64,000 nucleotides of DNA, from contig DASTZZ010000072.1 of NCBI GenBank assembly GCA_035764005.1, forward strand, positions 1 through 64,000. The letters are read 5' to 3'. Positions 1 through 8,689 of the stretch are shown in pieces. The notes beneath the pieces are model-generated. The model ran no database searches and was not told where the DNA came from. It saw nothing but the letters and a program-made list of their open reading frames with translations. Both the position numbers and the translations under genes were made by a program. Positions within the stretch are counted from its first letter, which is position 1, and each line of letters starts with the position of its first letter. The stretch comes from Terriglobales bacterium (lineage in GTDB: Bacteria; Acidobacteriota; Terriglobia; Terriglobales; Acidobacteriaceae).

Positions 1-221
1 TGGAAGTCGCTCACCAGCAGCGTATCGGCTTCGGCGCAGAAGCGCAGGAGAGTATGGCGGGATATCGCACGCTCGTACCTCTGAAAAGCCTGGGTGAATT
101 CCTGAACGTATTTACGCCGGCTGAGCGGATCGAAGGCGCCGATCTCGCGGCGCAGAGGAGCGAGCGCGTGTCTTTGTGCCGCGCTGCGTCGGCGAGCTCG
201 GAATGTGGAGAGCTTCGACAT
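1..221 (-). CDS. Partial gene, N-terminus of a probable ChaN-like protein
   Basis: An open frame runs from an ATG at 221 leftward off the window edge, 73 codons without a stop. The product begins MSKLSTFRARRRSAAQ, has a basic helical stretch (YVQEFTQAFQRYERAIS), and ends in LLVSDFH or LLVSDFQ at the edge. I read the last part as the start of a ChaN/Tiki-type (haem-binding uptake or metallohydrolase-like) domain, whose first strand typically ends in a D-[FY]-H motif. No signal peptide is visible. The gene is divergent from the UbiX-type gene at 422. Only the N-terminus is visible, so the family call is tentative; the coding nature is better supported than the function. Confidence 0.5.
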   Translation of the reverse strand, partial: MSKLSTFRARRRSAAQRHALAPLRREIGAFDPLSRRKYVQEFTQAFQRYERAISRHTLLRFCAEADTLLVSDF

Positions 222-344
222 GTGGGCTCTCGAAAGGTACAACGCAAAAGAAAAGCACAGCCACGGTTCAGCCGATGTTGTTAATCCACCGCAAACTCCA
301 GCCGGTGATTTGTGCCCCCACGAAGGAACATCGACAGGCCCATT

Positions 345-380
345 CTGTCCAGTTGGTCCACGAGTCCACTTCGTCCATCA
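345..380. repeat. Short tandem array of GTCCA-type 9-mers
   Basis: Four units beginning GTCCA occur at 8-9 bp steps (GTCCAGTTG, GTCCACGA, GTCCACTTC, GTCCATCAG) between the divergent genes starting at 221 and 422. The same unit forms larger arrays at 32601-32777 and isolated pairs near 16454 and 16564, so it is a dispersed intergenic repeat of this genome. Confidence 0.6.
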
Positions 381-421
381 GAATGCGTGCCATCTGCTAT
401 GTTGGATGCTCACCAGCATCT

Positions 422-1024
422 ATGGCGCAAGTGCCACAAAATCTAACGATTGCCGCCACAGGCGCCAGCGGTGCGCTGTTTCTGCGAGAGCTGCTGAAGG
501 TGGTCGAAGCCGACGCGCGAATCATCACGGTAAACTTTATTGCTTCCGACAATGCGCTACGCGTTTTTGCCGAGGAGCTCGAAATTCGCGGCCGCAACGA
601 ACTCGTTGCGCAACTGTTGGGCCGTGCGAGCAAGAAGATTCGGCAACAAGGAAACAGCGACATCGGGGCCAACGTTGCCAGCGGGTCTTACCCTACCGAT
701 GCAATGATTGTGACTCCCTGCAGCATGGGCACGCTGGCTCGTGTTGCCAATGGGCTCGCCGGAAATCTAATTGAACGCGCCGCCGACGTGTGTCTGAAAG
801 AAAAACGCCCGCTGTTGCTATGTGTTCGAGAGACTCCGCTCAACAAAATTCACATCCGCAACATGTATCGCGCAGCTGACGCTGGAGCCACGATCTATCC
901 TCTGATTCCCACCTTCTACAATCATCCGCAATCGTTCGAAGAGATGGCGCAGCAATTCGCCTACCGAGTGCTTGCACACATTGGATTGCGTCAGGACGAC
1001 GCGTATGAGTGGCAAACGGAGTAG
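422..1024 (+). CDS. ubiX: UbiX-family flavin prenyltransferase
   Basis: This 200-residue protein matches the UbiX/Pad1 flavoprotein family. The family joins dimethylallyl phosphate to reduced FMN to make prenylated FMN, the cofactor of UbiD-type decarboxylases. Visible family features are the N-terminal nucleotide-binding loop ATGASGA (about residue 12), a central PCSMGTLARVANGLAGN segment (around 100-116), and RPLLLCVRETPL with the conserved arginine and glutamate. The frame is open further upstream, but the ATG at 422 places the Rossmann strand at the usual distance from the N-terminus; no clear Shine-Dalgarno sequence precedes it. No ubiD partner is present in the window. The family is clear; the use in ubiquinone/menaquinone synthesis or aromatic-acid metabolism is inferred. 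Confidence 0.88.
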   Translation: MAQVPQNLTIAATGASGALFLRELLKVVEADARIITVNFIASDNALRVFAEELEIRGRNELVAQLLGRASKKIRQQGNSDIGANVASGSYPTDAMIVTPCSMGTLARVANGLAGNLIERAADVCLKEKRPLLLCVRETPLNKIHIRNMYRAADAGATIYPLIPTFYNHPQSFEEMAQQFAYRVLAHIGLRQDDAYEWQTE

Positions 1025-1295
1025 AGCCATACACTTTCGAGGAGCGCCTTCGCTGATTTGAGGAGTCTAGGAGGACTGAATTGCCCGGTGACTAGGGAGC
1101 GGTTAGGCCAGAGTCAAAACGGAGTGCGAAGGAAGCGGAGCGGGTGAACTAAGCGAACCAAGTGCCCTGTCAGGGGTTCGCGCTGCCATTGACGGTTATC
1201 GCTCTTGTTACTATCGCGAACTTACAAAGAGATGAGACACAGAGTTGCTCGCTGAAGTGCTTGATGCGCTTTGATGCTTTACACTCGATTGATCC

Positions 1296-2408
1296 ATGAA
1301 AGCTGCCTCGCTACCGCTTCGCCATCAAGTGGGACAACTCGTCATTATGGGCCTTGAAGGGCCGGAAGTCTCACCCGCAACCGGACGGTTGCTCACCAGC
1401 ATGCATCCCGGCGGGGTTATTCTGTTCGCCCGCAACATCCAGTCGCCGCACCAGTGCGCGCAGCTCTTGAGAATCTGCCAGACGGCGGTCAAGACCGCCC
1501 TGTTTCGTTGTATTGATCTCGAAGGCGGGACCGTCGACCGGCTGCGTAACATCATCGCCCCTGCTCCGTCCGTAGCTGACGTGGTTGCCGCGGGTTCAGA
1601 GAAACTCTTTGAGAAGCACGGACGCGTGATTGGCGATGAGGTTCGAACGCTCGGCTTCAATGTCGATTTTGCTCCCGTTTTCGATCTCAATCTGCCCGAA
1701 TCGCGCGGCGTCCTTACATCTCGCACAGTGTCGGCCGACGCGCGCGAGGTGATTCGCTACGCCAAAAAGTTCCTGAAAGGACTCTCATCCGCGAACGTAG
1801 TCGGATGCGGGAAACACTTTCCCGGACTGGGGGGCGCGAACCTTGACACTCACAAAGAGCTTCCGGCAATCCAGCGTGACTGGAAGCAACTTTGGTCGGA
1901 GGACCTGCTGCCCTATCGCGAACTCCGCAGGCTGGTTCCGTTTGTAATGGTTGCTCACGCGATGTATCCCAAAGCTGTGAAGGAAAACGGCACGCCTGCC
2001 TCACTGTCAAAGCGCTGGATCGGCGATGTCCTCAGAAAAAAAATCGGCTACCAGGGACTGGTGATCTCCGACGATCTCGAAATGGGAGGAGTACTTGCGG
2101 CTGCATCGATGGAAGAAGCTGCATTGGAGACGATTCGCGCGGGCGCCGACATTTTTCTCGTGTGCCAGAAAGAAGAATTCGTCTGGCGATGCTATGAGGC
2201 CGTGCTGCAAGAAGCCGAGCGCAATCGTAAATTCGCATCCCTGGTGACTCGCGCTGCCGATCGAGTGTTGAAGCTGAAGTCATCCAACAAAGCTCTGAAG
2301 CAAATGACAGTGCAAGATCCGGGTGCGGCTGAAGTTGAGCAGTTGAAGGCCACGATGCAGCGGTTTAGCGAAGAAGTGCAGCGGGAGTCGGCGGCAGCGC
2401 AGGCATGA
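1296..2408 (+). CDS. nagZ: Beta-N-acetylglucosaminidase NagZ (GH3)
   Basis: A 370-residue glycoside hydrolase family 3 enzyme without a signal peptide, so cytoplasmic. NagZ removes GlcNAc from GlcNAc-1,6-anhydroMurNAc peptides during cell-wall recycling. Landmarks are the barrel motif KHFPGLG at 173-179, the Asp-Thr-His triad at 184-186 that matches the Asp/His acid-base dyad typical of NagZ, and VISDDLEMGG at 257-265 with the nucleophilic aspartate. Most NagZ proteins have KHFPGHG, so the leucine is a small deviation. The last bases overlap the next gene as ATGA (2405-2408), implying translational coupling with anmK, the next step of the same pathway. About 270 bp of sequence with no recognised feature precede it. 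Confidence 0.93.
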   Translation: MKAASLPLRHQVGQLVIMGLEGPEVSPATGRLLTSMHPGGVILFARNIQSPHQCAQLLRICQTAVKTALFRCIDLEGGTVDRLRNIIAPAPSVADVVAAGSEKLFEKHGRVIGDEVRTLGFNVDFAPVFDLNLPESRGVLTSRTVSADAREVIRYAKKFLKGLSSANVVGCGKHFPGLGGANLDTHKELPAIQRDWKQLWSEDLLPYRELRRLVPFVMVAHAMYPKAVKENGTPASLSKRWIGDVLRKKIGYQGLVISDDLEMGGVLAAASMEEAALETIRAGADIFLVCQKEEFVWRCYEAVLQEAERNRKFASLVTRAADRVLKLKSSNKALKQMTVQDPGAAEVEQLKATMQRFSEEVQRESAAAQA

Positions 2409-3577
2409 TCGTCGCAGGTGTGATGAGCGGCACCTCGGCCGATGGCATCGATGTGGCGCTGGTTAGAATCTCAGGCCAGTCTCGCGGCCTTCGGCTGAAA
2501 CTGCTCGCACACCAGCATTTCGCGTATCCGGCCCGGGTGAGAGAAGCAGTTTTGGCCTCGATGGATGCCGATGCCGCGCGGGTCGCCGACCTCGCGCGCT
2601 TGAACGTCCTGCTCGGGGAGTTGTACACAGATGCGGTCGCCACGACGATTCGCCGGCATCGCACTCGAGTCGATCTTGTCGGGTGTCACGGACAAACGCT
2701 CTACCATCAAGGCGATCCCGATCCCTTCTTGGGACGACCAATTGCGACCACATGGCAGACGGGCGAAGGCGCCACGATTGCTCAACGGCTGCGAATTCCT
2801 GTGGTCTCGGATTTTCGTCCGGCGGACATGGCTGCGGGCGGAAAAGGTGCTCCCCTCGTTCCTGTCCTCGATCTCGCCTTGTACGCTCATTCGAAGAGGT
2901 TGCGTGTTCTGCAGAACATCGGCGGCATAGCGAACCTGACCATCATCCCGGCGGGCCAACATCTCGGAGAGACACGCAAAGTTATCGCACTCGATACCGG
3001 TCCCGGCAACATGGTCATTGATGCGTGCGCACAAAACCTCTTCGGAAAAGGCTATGACCGAAATGGAATGTTCGCGAGCAGAGGGAAGGTGATTAACGCG
3101 GTCCTCAGGCAAACACTCGCGCATCCGTTTTTTCGTCGAAAGCCGCCGAAGACGGCCGGAAGGGAAGAGTTCGGTCGACAGTTTGTCTCACAATTCCTCT
3201 CGTCGTGCGGCCATGCTGACAAACACGATGTGATAGCGACGGCGACCGCTTTGACTGCAAGCTCGATTATCAGCGGACTGAAGCAAGCGCTCACAAGGGC
3301 AAGGATTTCGATTCCGATTTCAGGAAGCAGAGCCGATTACGTGGTGAGCGGAGGTGGAGTCGCGAATCGGACATTGATGCGAATGATTTCTGCTCACGTA
3401 GAGCCGTTCGGATTTCGCGTACTCACATCAGATGTCCTCGGCATGCCCAGTCAGGCCAAGGAAGCCGCTGCTTTTGCCCTGCTCGCGTATCAAACCTGGA
3501 ACCGTCGCGCTGGAAACGTTCCTACCGCAACCGGCGCAAACAGACCCGCGGTTCTCGGCAAAATTAGCTATGTGTGA
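2405..3577 (+). CDS. anmK: Anhydro-N-acetylmuramic acid kinase
   Basis: A 390-residue AnmK-family kinase that opens the 1,6-anhydro ring of anhMurNAc and phosphorylates it to MurNAc-6-phosphate. The N-terminus GVMSGTSADGIDVALV is the family's ATP-binding signature. NIGGIANLT (near residue 178) and DTGPGNMVIDA (near 197) are further conserved blocks of the ASKHA fold. It overlaps nagZ by 4 bp upstream and the lipoprotein gene by 8 bp downstream, so the three form one coupled operon. A MurNAc-6-P etherase (MurQ), the usual next enzyme, is not in this window. Confidence 0.95.
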   Translation: MIVAGVMSGTSADGIDVALVRISGQSRGLRLKLLAHQHFAYPARVREAVLASMDADAARVADLARLNVLLGELYTDAVATTIRRHRTRVDLVGCHGQTLYHQGDPDPFLGRPIATTWQTGEGATIAQRLRIPVVSDFRPADMAAGGKGAPLVPVLDLALYAHSKRLRVLQNIGGIANLTIIPAGQHLGETRKVIALDTGPGNMVIDACAQNLFGKGYDRNGMFASRGKVINAVLRQTLAHPFFRRKPPKTAGREEFGRQFVSQFLSSCGHADKHDVIATATALTASSIISGLKQALTRARISIPISGSRADYVVSGGGVANRTLMRMISAHVEPFGFRVLTSDVLGMPSQAKEAAAFALLAYQTWNRRAGNVPTATGANRPAVLGKISYV

Positions 3578-5141
3578 GAGACGTGGACTAGCTGCGCTGC
3601 GCCGATCATCGCTCAGGAGCGCTCTCGCATTCAGGTTTGTATTCCTCTCTATTGCGCTAATTTCAAGCGGCTGCACGCGATCGCGTCCTGATCCTCACAC
3701 GATTGTCATGCTGATTGAAAGCAGTCCGGCAAATTTGGACCCGCGTATCGGTACCGACGCATTTTCCGAGCGCATTGACGAGCTTCTCTTCGATTCTCTA
3801 GTTCGCAAAGACGAACACTTCGTATTGCATCCCTGGGTAGCCGAGAGTTGGGAGCTTCCCGACCCGCTCACATATGTCTTCCATTTGCGGCGCGATGTTC
3901 ACTTCCACGATGGCCGTCCGGTCACCGCGAAGGATGTGAAGTGGAGCCTCGATTCGATGCTGAATGGCACTATTATCAGTTCCAAGTCGGCGACGTATCA
4001 GCACATCGGCAGCATCGAAGCTCCGGACGATTATACGGTTGTCTTCCACCTAAAAGATCCCGATTCGGGACTCCTGTGGAATTTGTCCGACGGAGCCATG
4101 GGCATTGTTCCTTACGGCAGCGACAGCCGCTTCAATCTGCATCCGATCGGCAGCGGTCCATTCAAATTCGTGCGCAACGTGCAGGATAACGAAGTAGTTG
4201 TCGTCCGCAACGACGACTACTGGGCCGACAAGCCGAAGGTGGAACGTGTGCGCTTCGCCGTAGTGCCGGACGCAACTACTCGTGCGCTGGAGTTGCGCAA
4301 AGGCAGCGCCGATATCGATATAAACTCGCTTAGCGCTGACATGGTCGGTTCGCTTCGCCGCGACCCGGATTTAAAGATCGAGCAGGAACCGGGGACTCCG
4401 GTTCAATATCTAGGCTTCAATCTCCGCGATCCCGTGCTCAGCGACGTTCGCGTGCGGCAGGCGATTGCTTACGCAATCGACACGCGACCGATCATTGAGT
4501 ATCTCTGGCGGGATACCGTGCGACAGGCAACCTCCGTGCTTCCGCCGCAGCACTGGGCTTTTGACAGCAATCTTGAGCCCTACCCACACGATCCGGACAA
4601 AGCACGGGCACTATTAAAGCAGGCCGGTTATTCATTGGAACCGGGTAAACGTCTTCATCTCATAATGAAGACCTCCGATCAGGAGACCAGTCGGCTGCTT
4701 GCCGTGATTCTGCAACAGCAACTACACGATGTCGGTATCGACCTGGAATTGCGAACATTTGAGTTCGCAACCTTCTACTCCGACGTCGTAAAGGGCGTAT
4801 TCCAGATTTACACCCTGCGCTGGGTCGGCGGATCAAACCAGGATCCCGAGATCTTCGAGTACATCTACGACAGCAAGAGCTTCGCTCCGAGGCGGGCGAA
4901 CCGCAGCTATTACAGCAATCCTCAGGTAGACAAGCTGATTGAGGAGGGCCGTTCAGAACTCGATCAGCAAAAACGCAAGGTGATCTACGCAAAAATTCAG
5001 CAGATCACCATGCGCGATCTTCCCACTTTGAATCTTTGGTATTTCGATAACGTGGTTGTGCACTCGGCACGGGTGAGGAATGTCCGTCCAGAGCCTGCGG
5101 GAAACTACGACTTTTTGCGCGAGGCGGAAATTGTTCAGTAG
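3570..5141 (+). CDS. Lipoprotein, family 5 solute-binding protein (peptide/oligopeptide type)
   Basis: A 523-residue extracellular solute-binding protein of the OppA/DppA type (SBP_bac_5). The ATG at 3570 overlaps the end of anmK by 8 bp and gives a basic N-region, a hydrophobic stretch (FRFVFLSIALISSGC) and a lipobox-like ISSGC with the modified cysteine at residue 35. The longer frame upstream lies wholly inside anmK and is not used. Typical family segments include ESSPANLDPRIGTDAFSERI, the HPWVAESWE region, RRDVHFHDGRPVTAKDV and VRQAIAYAID. No ABC permease or ATPase adjoins it. Its fusion by overlap to nagZ-anmK suggests that it captures cell-wall peptides or muropeptides; this is inference. 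Confidence 0.88.
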   Translation: MCERRGLAALRRSSLRSALAFRFVFLSIALISSGCTRSRPDPHTIVMLIESSPANLDPRIGTDAFSERIDELLFDSLVRKDEHFVLHPWVAESWELPDPLTYVFHLRRDVHFHDGRPVTAKDVKWSLDSMLNGTIISSKSATYQHIGSIEAPDDYTVVFHLKDPDSGLLWNLSDGAMGIVPYGSDSRFNLHPIGSGPFKFVRNVQDNEVVVVRNDDYWADKPKVERVRFAVVPDATTRALELRKGSADIDINSLSADMVGSLRRDPDLKIEQEPGTPVQYLGFNLRDPVLSDVRVRQAIAYAIDTRPIIEYLWRDTVRQATSVLPPQHWAFDSNLEPYPHDPDKARALLKQAGYSLEPGKRLHLIMKTSDQETSRLLAVILQQQLHDVGIDLELRTFEFATFYSDVVKGVFQIYTLRWVGGSNQDPEIFEYIYDSKSFAPRRANRSYYSNPQVDKLIEEGRSELDQQKRKVIYAKIQQITMRDLPTLNLWYFDNVVVHSARVRNVRPEPAGNYDFLREAEIVQ

Positions 5142-5154
5142 GGATTCGCGCTGA

Positions 5155-6918
5155 TCAGACGCTTTGCCCGGCGCCCACCGGTTGTGCTTCGGGAGTGACA
5201 GTGGCAGCGCGGCGAACACGCAGGTCCCCACGCTCAAAAACGGCGGTCAACGCCGCCACAATGCGGGGATCGAATTTCGTATTCACCAGCGAATTAATGA
5301 TTCGGATCACGTACTCAGGATCCATCGCCGCCTGATACGGACGATTAGTCGTCATCGCATCAAAGCAATCAGCGACCATAATGATTCGCGGGCTGAGCGG
5401 AATTTGATCGCCTTTCAGACCGTGTGGATACCCCCGTCCATCGAGGGATTCGTGGTGCAGTTCTATTCCGGGAATCATTTCTTTCAGCATCTCGACAGGA
5501 CGAAGGATCGCCGCACCCTTTGTCGTGTGCGTCTTCATAATCTCGTATTCGTCCGGTGTAAGCGCTCCGGGCTTCTTCAGAATGCGATCTTCAATTCCGA
5601 TTTTTCCCACGTCGTGCAGCTGCGCAGCAATACGAATCTTCTCTACTTCTTCCTCAGGAAGGCCAATCTCTTTTGCGATCAAAACCGAATAGCGGGTGAC
5701 GCGATCAGAATGACCGCGCGTGTATGGATCTTTTTCGTCGACTGCACCGGCGAGCATCTGGATTGAGCTCAGGAAGAGCGTTTTGTTTTCTTCGGCCGCG
5801 CGTTTCAGGTCCTGGACGAAGCGCTCGAGTTCCGAGCTCATGGAGTTGAAGGTGTTTGCAAGTTCACCGATTTCCGTACGGCTCTTCACCTGCACGCGCT
5901 GGGAAAAATCGCCTCGAGCGATGGCACGGCTCGACTCGGTCAAAGTCTGCAGAGGAGTAGAGATTCTCCGTGCAGCGAAGATGCCGAAGGCGACGCCCAG
6001 CAAAATAGCGTAGAAGAGATACTTATACGCATTCCATTGCATGTCGAGAACGCTCTGGTAAGCATCGGCCTGCGTCTTCTGCGCGATTACCGCCCACTGC
6101 AGAGAAGGTACCCAGCTGTAGCTGCCCAGCATATCGATTGTCTCTTTGCCGTGCTGGACAGTGAACGATGTAGTGGGTACCAAATCAAATCTGCTTTGCT
6201 CTACGAACATCTTCACCAGTTCGTTGTCCGTCATTTCCTGGCCGGTAGCGTAATGCGTGTCCGCTCCGGCCACCAGACGACCCTGGCGATCCACAACAAA
6301 TGCTTCCAGCCCTGCCTGGCTGGCATTTCTCAAGCTGCTGATGAGGTACTGCAGATCAACAACCGCCCCGATCATGCCAAGGAAGTGCCCGTTGGTCATG
6401 ATGGGAGTGCTCACGAGCATGGTTGTGCGCTGGTCTTTGCCGGAGCCCACCGTGAGCGCTTGTCCGTTGTAGCTACGCCCCTCTCGCGCCGCCACGAAGG
6501 CGTGCTCCAATTCGCGCTGAACGAATGCGTCAGGGATCACACGTCCTGCAGTAATTCCCTTTCCTTCATCGTTTAGGAGCGTGGCGTAATCAATGATGTC
6601 GGACGATGAAGTAAATCTCTCAAGCAGAGCGCGCAATTCCGGGGCGTTGATGTGATCGTTCGTGAGATCGCCGCCGCTGGCAACCAGGACTGAGGCGGAA
6701 AGATTTCCTAGAGAAGTCTGTAGCGTGACTTGCCGATGCTCAATGTCGTCGCCGAGCGATCGCGTGACCGTGTTTTGCAGGAGCTGTTCGTTCACCTTGA
6801 GCCGGTCGCGATTGATAGAAACGACCTGCGATCCGTAAAAGTAAAGTGGAACCACGCCGACCAGAAGCAGCACGGCGGAGATGAGATACATCAGCGGTAT
6901 GCGGTTGGGCAGGCGCAT
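5155..6918 (-). CDS. Membrane sensor with HAMP and HD-GYP c-di-GMP phosphodiesterase domain
   Basis: A 587-residue signalling protein. In order it has a transmembrane helix (about 8-30), an extracytoplasmic Cache-like sensor region of about 260 residues, a second membrane helix (YKYLFYAILLGVAFGIFAA), a HAMP linker (RRISTPLQTLTESSRAIARGDF), a short coil, and an HD-GYP domain. The HD-GYP domain shows HDVGKIGIEDRILKKPG and HHESLDGRGYPHGL, both intact, so it should hydrolyse cyclic di-GMP. The PilZ protein at 24923 is a possible c-di-GMP receptor in the same window. It is convergent with the solute-binding protein gene, 13 bp apart. The ligand sensed is unknown. Confidence 0.93.
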   Translation of the reverse strand: MRLPNRIPLMYLISAVLLLVGVVPLYFYGSQVVSINRDRLKVNEQLLQNTVTRSLGDDIEHRQVTLQTSLGNLSASVLVASGGDLTNDHINAPELRALLERFTSSSDIIDYATLLNDEGKGITAGRVIPDAFVQRELEHAFVAAREGRSYNGQALTVGSGKDQRTTMLVSTPIMTNGHFLGMIGAVVDLQYLISSLRNASQAGLEAFVVDRQGRLVAGADTHYATGQEMTDNELVKMFVEQSRFDLVPTTSFTVQHGKETIDMLGSYSWVPSLQWAVIAQKTQADAYQSVLDMQWNAYKYLFYAILLGVAFGIFAARRISTPLQTLTESSRAIARGDFSQRVQVKSRTEIGELANTFNSMSSELERFVQDLKRAAEENKTLFLSSIQMLAGAVDEKDPYTRGHSDRVTRYSVLIAKEIGLPEEEVEKIRIAAQLHDVGKIGIEDRILKKPGALTPDEYEIMKTHTTKGAAILRPVEMLKEMIPGIELHHESLDGRGYPHGLKGDQIPLSPRIIMVADCFDAMTTNRPYQAAMDPEYVIRIINSLVNTKFDPRIVAALTAVFERGDLRVRRAATVTPEAQPVGAGQSV

Positions 6919-7031
6919 TGAGTTCCCGGAATTGAACGGATTCTACCCCGATTATCCAGCAACTCTGAATAGCTACTTGCGTTCTCAGGCATTTCCCTGA
7001 TTACGACCGTGTAGCTCGCTTGTTTTGCGCG

Positions 7032-8027
7032 TTATTCGTCCTTTCCCGGACGACTCATCAAATCGCGAATGGCGTCTTTCGGGGATTTGTGTGCATGGAG
7101 AATTTCGTGCATCTGTTCCGAAATGGGCATCTCGATGCCGTGCCTGCGCGCGAGGCCGAGAGCGGCACCCGTCGTGAGCACCCCTTCGGCGACCATGCCG
7201 TGCATGCCGGCCATGATTTCCGGGAGCTTGCGTCCGCGGCCGAGTTCCACGCCCACGGTGCGGTTGCGGGAGAGACCACCGGTACACGTTAGCACCAAGT
7301 CACCCATTCCCGAGAGGCCGGCGAGGGTCTCGCGTCGAGCGCCACATGCGACTGCGAGCCGCGTGATCTCGGCGAGTCCTCGCGTGATGAGCGCCGCAGC
7401 CGTGTTGTGTCCGAAGCCCAGACCTTCTGCAATGCCGGCAGCGATTGCGATCACGTTCTTCAGCGCTCCGCCAAGCTCCACGCCAACAACATCGTCGTTC
7501 GTATAGACGCGAAACATGGGATCGCTGAACTCGCGCTGAAGAAGACTAGCGACCTCCGAGTCTGCGCACGCGATCGTCAATGCTGTTGGGTCGCCGCGCG
7601 CGACTTCCTTGGCGAACGATGGTCCACTTAGAGCCGCAATCCGCGTAGCGCCGCTCGCTTCCGCAGCGACTTCCGTCATCCGTTTGTAGCTCTCCTGTTC
7701 AATACCCTTGGTAGCGCTGACGATAATCGTGTCATGTGAAAGCGACGATCGCACCGAAGAGTAAAGAGCACGAGCGTGATGCGACGGCATCACCGCCAGG
7801 ACAAAACTGCAACCTTCCAGAGCAGTGGGAAGCGAGTTCGTTGCTTCAATACCATCGGGAATTTTGAATCCAGGCAGAAAGAGATCATTCGTTCGACGCG
7901 CCTGAATGGATTCGTTTACCTCGCGCTCATAAGCCCACAAACGAACCTCATGTCGTCCGCCGCGTGCAAGAACGATGGAAAGAGCGGTGCCCCATGCTCC
8001 TGCGCCGATTACCGCGACACGGCTCAC
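7032..8027 (-). CDS. gpsA: NAD(P)-dependent glycerol-3-phosphate dehydrogenase
   Basis: A 331-residue GpsA, which reduces dihydroxyacetone phosphate to sn-glycerol 3-phosphate for phospholipid synthesis. The N-terminus VAVIGAGAWGTALSIVLA is the Rossmann NAD(P)-binding loop. SGPSFAKEVARGDPTA and GGALKNVIAIAAGIAEGLGFG (catalytic lysine in the latter) and LSGMGDLVLTCTGGLSRNR are family blocks. Length and domain order are normal. It is the downstream partner of plsY (25 bp gap), which uses its product. Confidence 0.96.
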   Translation of the reverse strand: MSRVAVIGAGAWGTALSIVLARGGRHEVRLWAYEREVNESIQARRTNDLFLPGFKIPDGIEATNSLPTALEGCSFVLAVMPSHHARALYSSVRSSLSHDTIIVSATKGIEQESYKRMTEVAAEASGATRIAALSGPSFAKEVARGDPTALTIACADSEVASLLQREFSDPMFRVYTNDDVVGVELGGALKNVIAIAAGIAEGLGFGHNTAAALITRGLAEITRLAVACGARRETLAGLSGMGDLVLTCTGGLSRNRTVGVELGRGRKLPEIMAGMHGMVAEGVLTTGAALGLARRHGIEMPISEQMHEILHAHKSPKDAIRDLMSRPGKDE

Positions 8028-8052
8028 CCGCGAACCCTCGATGTTTGTGGCA

Positions 8053-8682
8053 TTAGGTTTTGTGGAACTGCAGCCGATTTTCCGTGCCGTTCAATAATCG
8101 CCTGATGTTGGCCTTGTGCTTGAGGATGATCAGCAGCGATGCAGCAAACATCACCAGCAGATCGGCAACGCTCGATGTGCCGCGATAAAGAAAGTAAGCC
8201 AAAATGGGAAACAGCGCGCTGGCGACCATGGAGCCCAGCGATACATAACGCGAGATGGCGACGATGATCAGAAAGATTGCCAGGACGACGAGCACGGCAC
8301 GCGGAGCTAATCCGAGAAAAGCTCCTACACCGGTAGCCACCCCTTTCCCGCCTCGAAACTTGAGCCAAACCGGAAATACATGTCCGAGAATCGCGCACAG
8401 CGCCGCCAGGGCAGCAGCCAGTCCAGCATCAATCGCCGCCTCGCGATGGCTTACCACAATGGCGAACGCCACGGCGGCATAGCCCTTCAGTGCGTCAAGG
8501 ATGAGCGTTGTCACTCCCAGCTTTGCGCCACCGGTACGAGCGACATTGGTCGCTCCGATATTTCCGCTACCGCTCAGGCGAACGTCTTCGCCGCGCACGA
8601 GCCGTACCAAAATGAGACCAAACGGAATTGAGCCGAGCAGATAGGCAACGGCGGCGATGAGAAGATAGATTCCAGCGGTCAT
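8053..8682 (-). CDS. plsY: Glycerol-3-phosphate acyltransferase PlsY
   Basis: A 209-residue polytopic inner-membrane protein of the PlsY family, which transfers the acyl group of acyl-phosphate to glycerol 3-phosphate to form lysophosphatidate. Visible signatures are LLGSIPFGLIL near the N-terminus, GSGNIGATNVAR (around 37-49), and LKFRGGKGVATGVGAFLGL (around 107-126), the last being the phosphate-binding loop. At least five hydrophobic helices are present. It sits 25 bp upstream of gpsA and 7 bp downstream of thpR in one operon. Confidence 0.96.
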   Translation of the reverse strand: MTAGIYLLIAAVAYLLGSIPFGLILVRLVRGEDVRLSGSGNIGATNVARTGGAKLGVTTLILDALKGYAAVAFAIVVSHREAAIDAGLAAALAALCAILGHVFPVWLKFRGGKGVATGVGAFLGLAPRAVLVVLAIFLIIVAISRYVSLGSMVASALFPILAYFLYRGTSSVADLLVMFAASLLIILKHKANIRRLLNGTENRLQFHKT

Positions 8683-8689
8683 CCGGAGC

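Noticed and set aside
176-421. Upstream extension of the ubiX frame
   Set aside because: It covers the divergent promoter region and the GTCCA repeat and adds 82 residues unlike UbiX.
3432-3569. Upstream extension of the solute-binding protein gene
   Set aside because: It lies wholly inside anmK and would bury the lipoprotein signal peptide.
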